From an uncultured Bacilli bacterium (GTDB lineage: Bacteria; Bacillota_I; Bacilli_A; RF39; UBA660): a stretch of 64,000 bases of DNA. The notes beneath the pieces were generated by a model that was given only the letters and a program-made list of their open reading frames with translations, ran no database searches and was not told the DNA's origin. Made by a program: the position numbers and the translations under genes. The stretch is taken from NCBI GenBank assembly GCA_934098515.1, contig CAKOOK010000004.1, forward strand, positions 1 through 64,000, written 5' to 3'. Shown in pieces: positions 33,123 to 42,043 of this stretch (within the stretch, counting starts at the first letter, position 1; each line of letters opens with the position of its first letter).

Positions 33123-33972
33123 TATAAATTAGTGTTAGTATTAAGAAAAGAAATATATGCATAATTCTTGATTTGTAATAAAGGGTATAATCTAGTTTAT
33201 ACTCTTTTAATATACCTTTAATTTGGTAGATGATAGATAAGCCACCAAAGCTAAGCATAAGAGTGCACATAAATAAGGCGTTAATTTCACTAGTGTTTAT
33301 TTTACTTATTCCGTTTGTAATTTCAAATATTCCGGTAAATAATGGATGATTAATTTTAAATATAGAAGTTAGTGCACTAAATGTGACAATTACACCTAGA
33401 ATGTTTAAAAGGGTATTTATGGCATTATTTATACTATTAGTTAAAGAGAAAGTTATTTGTTTTTTAATGGCTTTATAATAGTTACATTTAATGTGACGGT
33501 TTATTAAACCGATAAGTAAGTTACAAAATAGATTACCGATTATTAAAAATAGCTTGCTTTTAGATGTTAGAAATGGGGTTATGGTGATTATTAAATTGGG
33601 GTTGTATAACTGTGCTATGGATAGTATTTTAATTGCTCCAGTGTTATCAATCATTTTATTATCCAATAGATCTTTTATGTATTTGGCATTACTTGGGCAT
33701 CCGGTAAAGAATGACATAAATAGAACGTATGCTGCTTCTTTTGGGATATTAAATATTTTTTTAAATATTAGACCAATGCTTTCACTTATTATTTTAATGA
33801 TATTAGTTGATAAGGCTAGGTCACTTAGGATTAAAAGGGGAAAGATTGAAGGAAATAAGCATGTTTTCCATAGGTTAATTCCATAAATAACTCCGTTAAT
33901 TAGACTGGGCCTTTTAATTAGACATAAGGAAAGTAATAGTAAAAATACGATAGTTTTTGAAATATTTTTCAT
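33106..33972 (-). CDS. ylbJ: YlbJ-like sporulation integral membrane protein
   Basis: The 288-aa protein has about 7-8 TM helices with the nucleoside-transporter-gate style repeats of YlbJ/SpoVV: LWKTCLFPSIFPLLILSDLA and SFFTGCPSNAKYIKDLL. In Bacillus this protein supports dipicolinate transport into the forespore. It converges on ftsW (17-bp overlap of coding ends) and is divergent from the ylbL-like gene; ylbJ and ylbL also lie close together in Bacillus. Confidence 0.82.
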   Translation of the reverse strand: MKNISKTIVFLLLLSLCLIKRPSLINGVIYGINLWKTCLFPSIFPLLILSDLALSTNIIKIISESIGLIFKKIFNIPKEAAYVLFMSFFTGCPSNAKYIKDLLDNKMIDNTGAIKILSIAQLYNPNLIITITPFLTSKSKLFLIIGNLFCNLLIGLINRHIKCNYYKAIKKQITFSLTNSINNAINTLLNILGVIVTFSALTSIFKINHPLFTGIFEITNGISKINTSEINALFMCTLMLSFGGLSIIYQIKGILKEYKLDYTLYYKSRIMHIFLFLILTLIYIRYYL

Positions 33973-34016
33973 AAAATCACCTGAAGTCTGTTATAATTTA
34001 GTAAAGAGGAATGATT

Positions 34017-35039
34017 ATGATTAATAAAATTTATGCAAAGTTGAAAAACTTTATTAAGGAAAATTATGGATTTTTAATTAGTGCATTTTTAATTATTGCG
34101 TTTTTTAATATTGATACTGGTTATAGTGTTTATAAGCCAGGGGGAGTTATTAATATGAATGATCGGGTAAGTTCTTTATATAAGAGTGAAGGCTCATTTA
34201 ATATGGCTTATGTTGGTTATATGGAAGGTCTGCTTCCCTTTTATTTGATTGGTAAAATTAATCCTTCATGGGAACTTGTTAAGAATAATGATTTAAAGGA
34301 AGATAATGAAACAATTGAGGATGCTAATGCAAGGAACCGATTAGATTATTTAAATGCTACTAGTAATGCTAAGATAGTTGCTTATAAGTATTCTAATACA
34401 CCTTATGAAATTAGGAGTCATCATTTTTATGTTATTTATGTAACTAAAGATAATGATAGTGGTCTTAAGGTTGGAGATGAGATTATAAGTTATGATAATA
34501 ATAAGATGACTAGTTTTGATGATTTTAAGGATTATATAGATGGTAAGAGTGCTGGTGATAAAATTAGTATAACTTATTTAAGGGATGATAAGGAGCATGA
34601 TACTAGTTCTACTATATATGAAGAGGATAATGAACTTTATGCAGGTCTTGTTATTTTGGATGATAAGGAAGTTTATTCTGATAAGAAGATTGATCTTAAG
34701 ACTAAGGAAAGCGAGTCTGGACCTAGTGGTGGGTTAATAACTGCTCTTAGCATGTATAATGCTTTGATTAGTGAAGATATTACGTATGGTATGAAGATTG
34801 TTGGGACTGGTACGATAGATGAAGATGGTAATGTTGGGGAAATAGGTGGTGTTACTTATAAACTTGCAGCTGCTGTTAAGGCTAAGGCTGATTTGTTTAT
34901 TTGTCCTAGCAAGAATTATGAAGATGCTATTAATTATGCTAAAGAGAAAAAGTATGAGATTACTATTAGAGGAGTAGATACTTTTGAAGATGCTTTAAAG
35001 GTACTTAAAGAGGAGGGTGAAGGTAATGAAGTTAATTGA
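34017..35039 (+). CDS. ylbL: PDZ-Lon (S16) membrane protease, YlbL/SepM-like
   Basis: The 340-aa protein has one N-terminal TM helix (~15-33), a central PDZ domain (LKVGDEIISYDNNKM) and a C-terminal Lon-type protease domain with catalytic Ser237 in SGPSGGL and Lys282 in GGVTYKL. It is predicted to cleave extracytoplasmic peptides or membrane proteins; SepM of streptococci trims a pheromone. AAGAGGA places the start at the second ATG, 34017. It overlaps the next gene by 14 bp. Confidence 0.92.
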   Translation: MINKIYAKLKNFIKENYGFLISAFLIIAFFNIDTGYSVYKPGGVINMNDRVSSLYKSEGSFNMAYVGYMEGLLPFYLIGKINPSWELVKNNDLKEDNETIEDANARNRLDYLNATSNAKIVAYKYSNTPYEIRSHHFYVIYVTKDNDSGLKVGDEIISYDNNKMTSFDDFKDYIDGKSAGDKISITYLRDDKEHDTSSTIYEEDNELYAGLVILDDKEVYSDKKIDLKTKESESGPSGGLITALSMYNALISEDITYGMKIVGTGTIDEDGNVGEIGGVTYKLAAAVKAKADLFICPSKNYEDAINYAKEKKYEITIRGVDTFEDALKVLKEEGEGNEVN

Positions 35040-36114
35040 TCCAGATGCAATGGGAAGTGTTCTTAAAAAACTTAAGGGTGATAAGTATCGTATGATTAAT
35101 TTAATGGATGCGGGTTCTTATTACTATAAAACTGATATGGAGGAGGTTTTAACTAGACCTCATGATTTGGCTGAATCAAAGCCTGGTACAGGAATATATA
35201 TATTAACTGATGATGAAGAAGTGCTGGATGAGGCTAGATCTTGGATTACTGAGGTTGAAGAACGTGGTGATAAGTATGTTATTACTAAAAAGGATTATTT
35301 TGTTTTAAGAGAAAGTAATAATATGCCAAAGGCACTTAGGAAAATAGTTAAATATTTACCTAAGGTGTATACTGATGATACGCCAATGATTTATAGTTTT
35401 AAACCTAAAGATAAGGATACTTTTGAAGGTTATATAACTGAAAGATTTGCTTTTGAAGAGCTTAAAAGATATGGTTTATCCTTAGAGGAGTTAAATAATT
35501 ATTTTGATGTATATACGCAAAGGATTGACCATTTAGAGAAAAGAAGTTTAATTGATGCTTTAGATATTACAAGGACTGTTATTAAAAAGGGAAGTACTAG
35601 TTATAAGAAGGCGAGAAAGATTATTTTGACTTTTGTTTATGATCCTGTTCAAGGAATACCTGCGTTTCTTGAAAATGGGGATATCTGTGAGTTAGAACCT
35701 GTTAATATGACTGATGATGGTAATGTAATATATAAGTTATCTTATAAGATTGTTAGTAATATGAGTAATGCTGAGTATAAGGAGAGGATGCAAAGAAAGA
35801 ATAATAGGGCGGTAATCCTTTTGGGGGATAACCTACCTAGAGAGATAAAGGATATTTTAGAAAGAATTTATACTAATATGGGGTATGATGATTTACTTGA
35901 TGGTAGTCCATCTAAGGAATACGTTAAATTATGTAATAGACTAGGTTTAGAACCTATACTAAATAAAGAGAATATTTTATATATATTTGGTGGAGAAGTA
36001 GGCTTGGGCCTTATTAAAGATAGTATTAAGGAGCTATCGGAATATCCTGCTGGTAATGAGAAACTTTATATAGAAAGAGCAAGTAATTATAAAACTATAT
36101 CTAAAATGATATAG
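35026..36114 (+). CDS. Conserved hypothetical protein
   Basis: The protein is 362 aa, soluble, acidic-basic mixed, with no TM segment. Notable stretches: GTGIYILTDDEEVLDEARSW, DALDITRTVIKKGSTSYKKAR, ILTFVYDPVQGIPAFLENGD and VILLGDNLPREIKDIL. I do not recognise the family. AGGAGGG 8 nt before the ATG at 35026 supports this start inside the ylbL-like gene. The stop lies in a terminator hairpin. Confidence 0.75.
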   Translation: MKLIDPDAMGSVLKKLKGDKYRMINLMDAGSYYYKTDMEEVLTRPHDLAESKPGTGIYILTDDEEVLDEARSWITEVEERGDKYVITKKDYFVLRESNNMPKALRKIVKYLPKVYTDDTPMIYSFKPKDKDTFEGYITERFAFEELKRYGLSLEELNNYFDVYTQRIDHLEKRSLIDALDITRTVIKKGSTSYKKARKIILTFVYDPVQGIPAFLENGDICELEPVNMTDDGNVIYKLSYKIVSNMSNAEYKERMQRKNNRAVILLGDNLPREIKDILERIYTNMGYDDLLDGSPSKEYVKLCNRLGLEPILNKENILYIFGGEVGLGLIKDSIKELSEYPAGNEKLYIERASNYKTISKMI

Positions 36115-36121
36115 TTTTTTT
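36091..36121 (+). terminator. Terminator
   Basis: AAAACTATAT (36091-36100) pairs with ATATAGTTTT (36109-36118); T run follows. Confidence 0.88.
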
Positions 36122-36145
36122 GTAAATGAAACCTAAAATTTACAA
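36120..36145. promoter_or_regulatory. Perfect 8-bp inverted repeat before the glycosyltransferase gene
   Basis: TTGTAAAT (36120-36127) and ATTTACAA (36138-36145) form an operator-like dyad upstream of the TATAAT-like sequence at 36175-36180. Confidence 0.45.
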
Positions 36146-36208
36146 GATGTAAGTGAAAAAGGGTAGACAGATAATATAATTATGGTAAACTTTTCTTAGA
36201 GGTAAGAG

Positions 36209-37399
36209 ATGAAAACATTAGAAGTCATAAATATAATTATCATGTTATTAATTGGAGTTTATAGTATTTATTTTTTATTAACGGCTCTATTTTTATTTAA
36301 GAAAAGAAAAATGAATGCAGGTGTAAGTGATAAGTATAATCATTTTACGATTTTAATTCCAGCACGTAATGAAGAAGCAGTAATAAAAGATGTTATATTA
36401 AGTTTTAAAAATCAAAAGTATCCTAAAGATAAATGTGAAATAATTGCAGTAGTTAATAATACAACAGATAATACATTAGGTGTATGTAATACTGAAGGGG
36501 TTAGAAGTATTCTGTGTGAAAGAAAAATTAAAAATAAGGGTGATGCCTTAAAAGAGGCTTTTGATAGATTAAAAAATAATAATACTGATGCTTATATAAT
36601 AATGGATGCTGATAATGTAGTTAATAATGAGTTTTTAAGTGAGATGAATAAATGTTTAAATGAAGGAGCTTTAGTTGCTAAATCTAATATGGATATTAAA
36701 GCTAAGGAAAACACTTGGGTGTCGTCTTGTTATGCTATTTATTTCTTTATTCAGGGTATTTTGTTTAGTATTCCAAGAAATAATATAGGGGCTTCTGGAG
36801 CAATTAATGGAACCGGTATTATGATTAAAAAAGAAGTAATTGATAAGTATGGCTTTAATGTTAAGACAATTACTGAAGATTTAGAATTTATGGCAATATG
36901 TGCCTTAAATAATATTAAGATTAGATATGTTAGGGGAGCTGTATGTTATGCTGAGCATCCATCTGATTTTAAAGTTAGTATGGTTCAAAGAAGAAGGTGG
37001 ACTAGAGGAATATATGAAGGGTTTTTTATTTATTTTAGTAGACTTATTAAGTCTTTACTAAAAAAGCCAAGTATTGAAGTAATTGATTCTTTACTTATTT
37101 ATAGTACACCACTAGTTTTTATATTTAGTATGATATCTAGTTTAATAAATTTATTAGTTGTTCCTTTAAAAATATTTCTTATAATTTCTGCATTTGGCTT
37201 ATTAGTTAGTTATATAGCAGTTTCTTTATGTGCTCTTTTTGTATGTGTTAAGAGTAAGAAAAGAGTAAAGGAGTATTTAACTGGCATTATTATGTTTCCT
37301 ATATTTCTTTTATCTTGGCAGTATTTAAATATTGCTGTTCTATTTAAAAAAGAAGTTGTCTGGGATGAAATAAAACATATTGAGACGCAAAATATCTAA
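36209..37399 (+). CDS. Membrane glycosyltransferase family 2
   Basis: The 396-aa protein has an N-terminal TM helix (~8-28), a GT-A domain with ILIPARNEEAVI, IIMDADN (DxD), TITEDLEFM (catalytic TED) and QRRRWTRG (Q/RxxRW), and 2-3 C-terminal TM helices. This layout is that of processive polysaccharide synthases (BcsA/NodC-like) or PgaC-type enzymes; the sugar product is unknown. It is a single gene without a partner operon. Confidence 0.88.
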   Translation: MKTLEVINIIIMLLIGVYSIYFLLTALFLFKKRKMNAGVSDKYNHFTILIPARNEEAVIKDVILSFKNQKYPKDKCEIIAVVNNTTDNTLGVCNTEGVRSILCERKIKNKGDALKEAFDRLKNNNTDAYIIMDADNVVNNEFLSEMNKCLNEGALVAKSNMDIKAKENTWVSSCYAIYFFIQGILFSIPRNNIGASGAINGTGIMIKKEVIDKYGFNVKTITEDLEFMAICALNNIKIRYVRGAVCYAEHPSDFKVSMVQRRRWTRGIYEGFFIYFSRLIKSLLKKPSIEVIDSLLIYSTPLVFIFSMISSLINLLVVPLKIFLIISAFGLLVSYIAVSLCALFVCVKSKKRVKEYLTGIIMFPIFLLSWQYLNIAVLFKKEVVWDEIKHIETQNI

Positions 37400-37411
37400 A
37401 AATAATTAAGC

Positions 37412-37451
37412 AAATCACCATTATTTATGATAAAATATGTAGTGGTGATTT
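37412..37451. promoter_or_regulatory. Inverted repeat overlapping the mutS RBS
   Basis: AAATCACCA (37412-37420) and TGGTGATTT (37443-37451) are perfect complements; the 3' arm contains the GGTGA used as RBS and a TAAAAT -10-like box lies in the loop. It may also serve as a weak terminator for the upstream gene. Confidence 0.5.
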
Positions 37452-37454
37452 TGT

Positions 37455-39989
37455 ATGAAAAGAAGCGACGTAGATTATAATGAATTGTCTCCAATGATGA
37501 GACAGTATATGGATATAAAAAAGAAGCATGAAGATGAATTGCTTTTCTACCGAATCGGAGACTTTTATGAATTGTTTTTTGAGGATGCCTTGGAAGCATC
37601 ACATGCGTTAGAACTTACTTTAACTGGTAAAAATGCTGGTTTAAAAGAAAGGGTACCAATGTGCGGAGTTCCCCATCATGCATCTAAAGGTTATATTGAA
37701 AAAGCAGTTAATTTAGGATATAAGGTAGCAGTTTGTGAGCAGGTAGAAGATCCTAGATTTACTAAAGGCATGGTTAAAAGAGAAGTTATTAATGTAGTAT
37801 CAAAAGGAACTCTTGTTGATTTAGATTTTTTATCAGCTTATGACTTTAACTTTATTGGAAGTATTTTAGATTTAGAATATGCTTATTTAATTACATATGC
37901 TGATATTAGTACGGGTAATATTTATAGTGAGCTTACTACTCATGATAAGAATACTCTTATAAGTAGAGTTTTAAACTTAAATTTAAAAGAAGTAATACTT
38001 ACAAATACTTTTGATTTAGAGCTTCTTAATACTTTAAAGAATAATTATAATTTAAGTATTAGTATATCTGATAAATTTTATGAGGAAAAAACTAAACTTA
38101 CTGATAATATTACTGATGAAAGAGTTCGTGATGGAGTAAATCATTTACTTTATTATTTAGTAGTTAGAGAACTTAAAGATATAACACATTTAAGTAATGT
38201 TATTATTATTGATAATAATGCTAGACTTAGAATGGATGTACATTCAGTAAGGAATTTAGAGATATTTGAGACTTTAAGACTTAAAGAAAGACAATATAGT
38301 TTAATATGGCTTATAGATAAGTGTAAGACCAGTATGGGTTCAAGAACACTTAAGGGATGGCTTATGAATCCTCTTAGAGATGAAAAAATGATTAATGGTA
38401 GGCTTGACTCTATAGATAAACTTAATAATGAATTTATTAAAAGAAGTGAGCTTACTAAACATCTATATGAAATATATGATTTAGAAAGATTATGTGGCAA
38501 AGTAATATGCGGGTCATTTAATGCTAGAGATGCACTTCAGATTAAGAAGAGTTTAGAGCACCTTCCTTATGTTAAAACGCTTGCTAGTGAAATTGGTTTA
38601 AATATAGATATTAATACTCATGAAGAGTTATATAAATTACTTGAGAGTTCTATTTATGAAGAAGCACCAATAACTTTAAAAGATGGTTATTTAATTAAAG
38701 AAGGGTATAATAAAGAACTAGATGAACTTAAGGAAATTAGAAGTGGTGGCAAGTCTTTTATTGCTGGTATGGAGCAAGAGTTAAAAGAACAGTCTGGTAT
38801 ATCTAATTTAAAGGTTGGTTATAATAAAGTTTTTGGGTATTATATTGAAGTATCTAAAGGTAATGCTAGTAAAGTAAAAGAAGAGTTTGGTTGGATTAGA
38901 AAACAGACTTTAACTACGGGGGAGAGATATATTTCACCATTATTAAAAGAAAAAGAAGCATTAGTACTTAATGCTGAAGAAAGAATTATTGATTTAGAAT
39001 ATAACCTATTTATGGAAGTTAAAGAAGCAATAAAGAAGGAAGTACCTTTAATGCAAAAGACTGCTAGTGGTATTGGGGTAATTGATGCTTTAACATCACT
39101 TAGTGTTGTAAGTGAAGAACAGAAATTTGTAAGACCGGTATTTAATAATAAACATGTTATAGATATTAAAGATGGTTTTCATCCGGTAATAAATGCTCTT
39201 AATGAAAAAAATTATGTTAAAAATGGATGCATGATGGATGAAAATACAACAACCCTTCTAATAACTGGGCCTAATATGAGTGGTAAAAGTACTTATATGA
39301 GACAACTTGCTATTATTATAATACTTGCACAAATTGGTTCTTTCGTGCCAGCAAGTTTTGCAAATCTTCCTTTATTTGATGCAATATATACAAGAATAGG
39401 TGCTAGTGATGATCTAGTTAGTGGTGAGTCAACATTTATGGTTGAGATGAAGGAAGCAAATAATGCGATTAGTAATGCAACTGAAGACTCTCTTATCTTA
39501 TTTGATGAACTAGGAAGAGGTACGGCAACATTTGATGGTATGAGTTTAGCAGCAGCAATTTTAAAGTATGCAACTAAACATATTAAATGTAAGACTTTAT
39601 TTAGTACACATTATCATGAACTTACTAGTTTAGATGAAACAATTCCAAGCATTAGAAATATTCATGTTAGTGCTGAAGAAGATGATGGTAAGTTAGTGTT
39701 TTTGCATAAGATTAAAGAAGGCGCTGCAGATAAGAGTTATGGTGTGCATGTAGCAGCACTTGCGGGCATGCCAGAAGAGATAATTAATGAGGCTAATTTA
39801 ATTTTAAGTAAGTATGAAAATAAAGAAACGTCTCCTAAGATAGAACATGCTGAGCAGATTACTTTTAATTTAACAGAAGAAAAGAATGAATTGAAAGAAT
39901 ATTTAAAAGATATTGATCCGCTTAAACTTACACCAATTGAGGCTTTGATTAAATTAAATGAGCTTAAAGAAATATCTAGAAAATCTTAA
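37455..39989 (+). CDS. mutS: DNA mismatch repair protein MutS
   Basis: The 844-aa protein recognises mispairs. N-terminal mismatch-binding domain with YRIGDFYELFFEDA (the Phe-x-Glu wedge), connector, lever/clamp, and the ATPase with Walker A GPNMSGKST (Lys611), FDELGRGTATFDG and STHYHEL. The C-terminal helix-turn-helix (KLTPIEALIKLNELKE) is present. mutL is not adjacent, unlike in many Firmicutes. Confidence 0.96.
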   Translation: MKRSDVDYNELSPMMRQYMDIKKKHEDELLFYRIGDFYELFFEDALEASHALELTLTGKNAGLKERVPMCGVPHHASKGYIEKAVNLGYKVAVCEQVEDPRFTKGMVKREVINVVSKGTLVDLDFLSAYDFNFIGSILDLEYAYLITYADISTGNIYSELTTHDKNTLISRVLNLNLKEVILTNTFDLELLNTLKNNYNLSISISDKFYEEKTKLTDNITDERVRDGVNHLLYYLVVRELKDITHLSNVIIIDNNARLRMDVHSVRNLEIFETLRLKERQYSLIWLIDKCKTSMGSRTLKGWLMNPLRDEKMINGRLDSIDKLNNEFIKRSELTKHLYEIYDLERLCGKVICGSFNARDALQIKKSLEHLPYVKTLASEIGLNIDINTHEELYKLLESSIYEEAPITLKDGYLIKEGYNKELDELKEIRSGGKSFIAGMEQELKEQSGISNLKVGYNKVFGYYIEVSKGNASKVKEEFGWIRKQTLTTGERYISPLLKEKEALVLNAEERIIDLEYNLFMEVKEAIKKEVPLMQKTASGIGVIDALTSLSVVSEEQKFVRPVFNNKHVIDIKDGFHPVINALNEKNYVKNGCMMDENTTTLLITGPNMSGKSTYMRQLAIIIILAQIGSFVPASFANLPLFDAIYTRIGASDDLVSGESTFMVEMKEANNAISNATEDSLILFDELGRGTATFDGMSLAAAILKYATKHIKCKTLFSTHYHELTSLDETIPSIRNIHVSAEEDDGKLVFLHKIKEGAADKSYGVHVAALAGMPEEIINEANLILSKYENKETSPKIEHAEQITFNLTEEKNELKEYLKDIDPLKLTPIEALIKLNELKEISRKS

Positions 39990-40047
39990 AAAATGTATAT
40001 CAAAAGTCTTAAAAAATGTATATCAAAATCGTTAAAAAATGTATATC
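39984..40047 (+). repeat. Three tandem ~22-bp repeats upstream of nusB
   Basis: The unit TCTTAAAAAATGTATATCAA occurs at 39984, 40007 and (as TCGTTAAAAAATGTATATC) 40029, so the last mutS codons form the first copy. A TTGACA hexamer at 40055-40060 follows; its -10 box is not clear. The repeats could be operator sites or a slippage product. Confidence 0.75.
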
Positions 40048-40116
40048 GTATTGTTTGACATAATGAAACATGATAAAATTATTTATAGAAAAGAACCGTA
40101 GAAAGAGGTAATTAAA

Positions 40117-40509
40117 ATGACTAATAGAAGTAAATTAAGAGAAACCATAATGACTATTATTTACCAAATAACTTTATATAAAAAAAATAATATGGAGTAT
40201 AACGTAGATGATGTTATTAAAGAAAATTTAGAGATAGATAATGAATTTGTTAAAGATATTGTTTATGGAGTTGTAACAAGTTTTGATGAACTTACTGATG
40301 AAGCAAATAAGTATCTTAAGGACTGGACGATAGATAGAATAGATGCTACTGGAGCAGCAATTCTTAGAATGGCTTTATATGAAATTAAATATACTGATAC
40401 ACCTAATGTAGTAGTAATTAATGAAGCAGTAGAGCTTGCTAAAAAGTATAGTGATGAAGAAGTTCGTAAGATGATTAATGCTGTTTTAGATAAGGTAATT
40501 TCTGAGTAA
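40117..40509 (+). CDS. nusB: Transcription antitermination factor NusB
   Basis: The 130-aa protein is all-helical with the NusB ending VVINEAVELAKKYSDEEVRKMINAVLDKV and IDRIDATGAAILRMALYEI. It acts in rRNA antitermination with NusE/S10. RBS AGAAAGAGG. It is coupled to xseA by TAATG, forming nusB-xseA-xseB. Confidence 0.92.
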   Translation: MTNRSKLRETIMTIIYQITLYKKNNMEYNVDDVIKENLEIDNEFVKDIVYGVVTSFDELTDEANKYLKDWTIDRIDATGAAILRMALYEIKYTDTPNVVVINEAVELAKKYSDEEVRKMINAVLDKVISE

Positions 40510-41774
40510 TGGAGAAAAGATATATTACTGTATCAACTTTAAATCGTTATTTAAAGAATAAGTTTGATACAGATCCGAATATTCAAAGAGTATCTTTAAA
40601 GGGAGAAATATCTAATTTTAAGGGACATACGAGAGGCCATTTATACTTTACTTTAAAAGATGAAGAAGGAAGAATAAATGCGGTAATGTTCTCTTTTAAT
40701 GCAAGTAAACTTACGTTTGTTCCAGAAGATGGGATGAAAGTATTAGTAACTGGTAGAGTATCCGTTTATCCACCAACTGGATCATATCAAATTTATGTTG
40801 AAGAGATGGAAAGTGATGGACTGGGTAATCTTTATTTAATGTATGAAGCTTTAAAAAAAGAACTTGCTGAAAAAGGTTTATTTGATGCAGGACATAAAAA
40901 ACAAATACCTAAATATCCTCATAGGATTGGTATAGTTACGGCCCCTACTGGGGCTGCCATTAAAGATATACTTAGTACTATTAAAAGAAGATATCCTATA
41001 TGTGAGACAATTATCTTTCCATGTTTAGTACAAGGAGAACTTGCAAAAGATGATATTGTAAAAGCTATTAATGAAGCAGAAAAGTATGATTTAGATGTTC
41101 TTATTGTAGGCCGTGGTGGTGGTTCATATGAAGACTTGTGGGCTTTTAATGAGAAAGTTGTTGCTTATGCTATTTATAACTGCACAATTCCAGTAATAAG
41201 TGCAGTAGGGCATGAAATAGACTTTACGATAGCAGACTTTGTTGCAGATTTAAGAGCACCAACACCAACAGGAGCAGCTGAAATGGCTGTACCAAACATG
41301 GCAGATTTATTTACATTCTTAGAACAAATTAAGATAAGATGCACAAGCACTATATCAAATAAGATTAATATTAATAAGAAGCATTTATTGGATTTAAAAG
41401 ATAATTATGTCTTAAAGAACCCTCTAGCAGTTTATGAAATAAAAGAGCAAAAACTATCTAGTTTAATTGATACATTAAATAGTACAATAACTAATAAATT
41501 AGCAAATGCTAAGTTAAGATATAGCCATATAAGGGAAAACTATATTTTAAATAATCCAGAAGAGTTATTAAAAAAGAAAAAGCATGATTATACACTTATT
41601 TTAAATAAATTAGAAATACTTAATCCAATTAGTATATTATCTAAAGGGTACTCTGTAGTATCAATAAATGATAAAACTATAAATAGTACTGAAAATATAT
41701 CTAAGGGAGATGTGTTAAATATTAAATTATATAAAGGAAGCTTAAAAGCAAAAGTAGAAAGTGTAGGTAAATAA
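40509..41774 (+). CDS. xseA: Exodeoxyribonuclease VII large subunit
   Basis: The 421-aa protein has an OB-fold N-terminal domain (VSLKGEISNFKGHTRGHLYFTLKD), the catalytic domain with GIVTAPTGAAIKDIL, VGRGGGSYEDLWAFN and SAVGHEIDFTIADFVADLRAPTPTGAAE, and a C-terminal coiled coil. It degrades ssDNA with XseB. The stop overlaps xseB. Confidence 0.95.
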   Translation: MEKRYITVSTLNRYLKNKFDTDPNIQRVSLKGEISNFKGHTRGHLYFTLKDEEGRINAVMFSFNASKLTFVPEDGMKVLVTGRVSVYPPTGSYQIYVEEMESDGLGNLYLMYEALKKELAEKGLFDAGHKKQIPKYPHRIGIVTAPTGAAIKDILSTIKRRYPICETIIFPCLVQGELAKDDIVKAINEAEKYDLDVLIVGRGGGSYEDLWAFNEKVVAYAIYNCTIPVISAVGHEIDFTIADFVADLRAPTPTGAAEMAVPNMADLFTFLEQIKIRCTSTISNKININKKHLLDLKDNYVLKNPLAVYEIKEQKLSSLIDTLNSTITNKLANAKLRYSHIRENYILNNPEELLKKKKHDYTLILNKLEILNPISILSKGYSVVSINDKTINSTENISKGDVLNIKLYKGSLKAKVESVGK

Positions 41775-41995
41775 TGAAAGAGAAAAAGTTTGAAGATATG
41801 TTAAGTGAATTAGAAACACTTGTAAAAAAATTAGAAAATGGAGATACTGATCTAGATACATCTATTGAGACATATCAAAAAGCAATGAAATTAGCAAAAG
41901 AGTGCGGAGATAAATTAAATAGTGCTGAAGAAGCAGTCAATAAAATTTTAAGCGAAGACGGAACCCTAAAAGATTTCCACATTGAAAACGCTTGA
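41774..41995 (+). CDS. xseB: Exodeoxyribonuclease VII small subunit
   Basis: The 73-aa helical protein has FEDMLSELETLVKKLENGD and LDTSIETYQKAMKLAKECG, the XseB pattern. Its TGA stop (41993-41995) lies within the -35 box of the next promoter. Confidence 0.93.
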   Translation: MKEKKFEDMLSELETLVKKLENGDTDLDTSIETYQKAMKLAKECGDKLNSAEEAVNKILSEDGTLKDFHIENA

Positions 41996-42020
41996 CACGG
42001 GGGGGGGGTTGTTATATACT
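41992..42020 (+). promoter_or_regulatory. Consensus sigma-A promoter with a 10-G spacer tract (phase-variation candidate)
   Basis: TTGACA (41992-41997), spacer 41998-42014 = 17 bp, TATACT (42015-42020). Bases 41999-42008 are ten consecutive G, the only long G run seen in the window. Gain or loss of one G by strand slippage changes the spacing away from 17 and should change promoter strength. The genome copy read here has the optimal 17-bp spacing, i.e. the expected ON form. It drives hypervariable protein copy 3 (ATG 42044, RBS GAGGT). Confidence 0.85.
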
Positions 42021-42043
42021 AAAAGAGAAAGATAGAGGTATTT

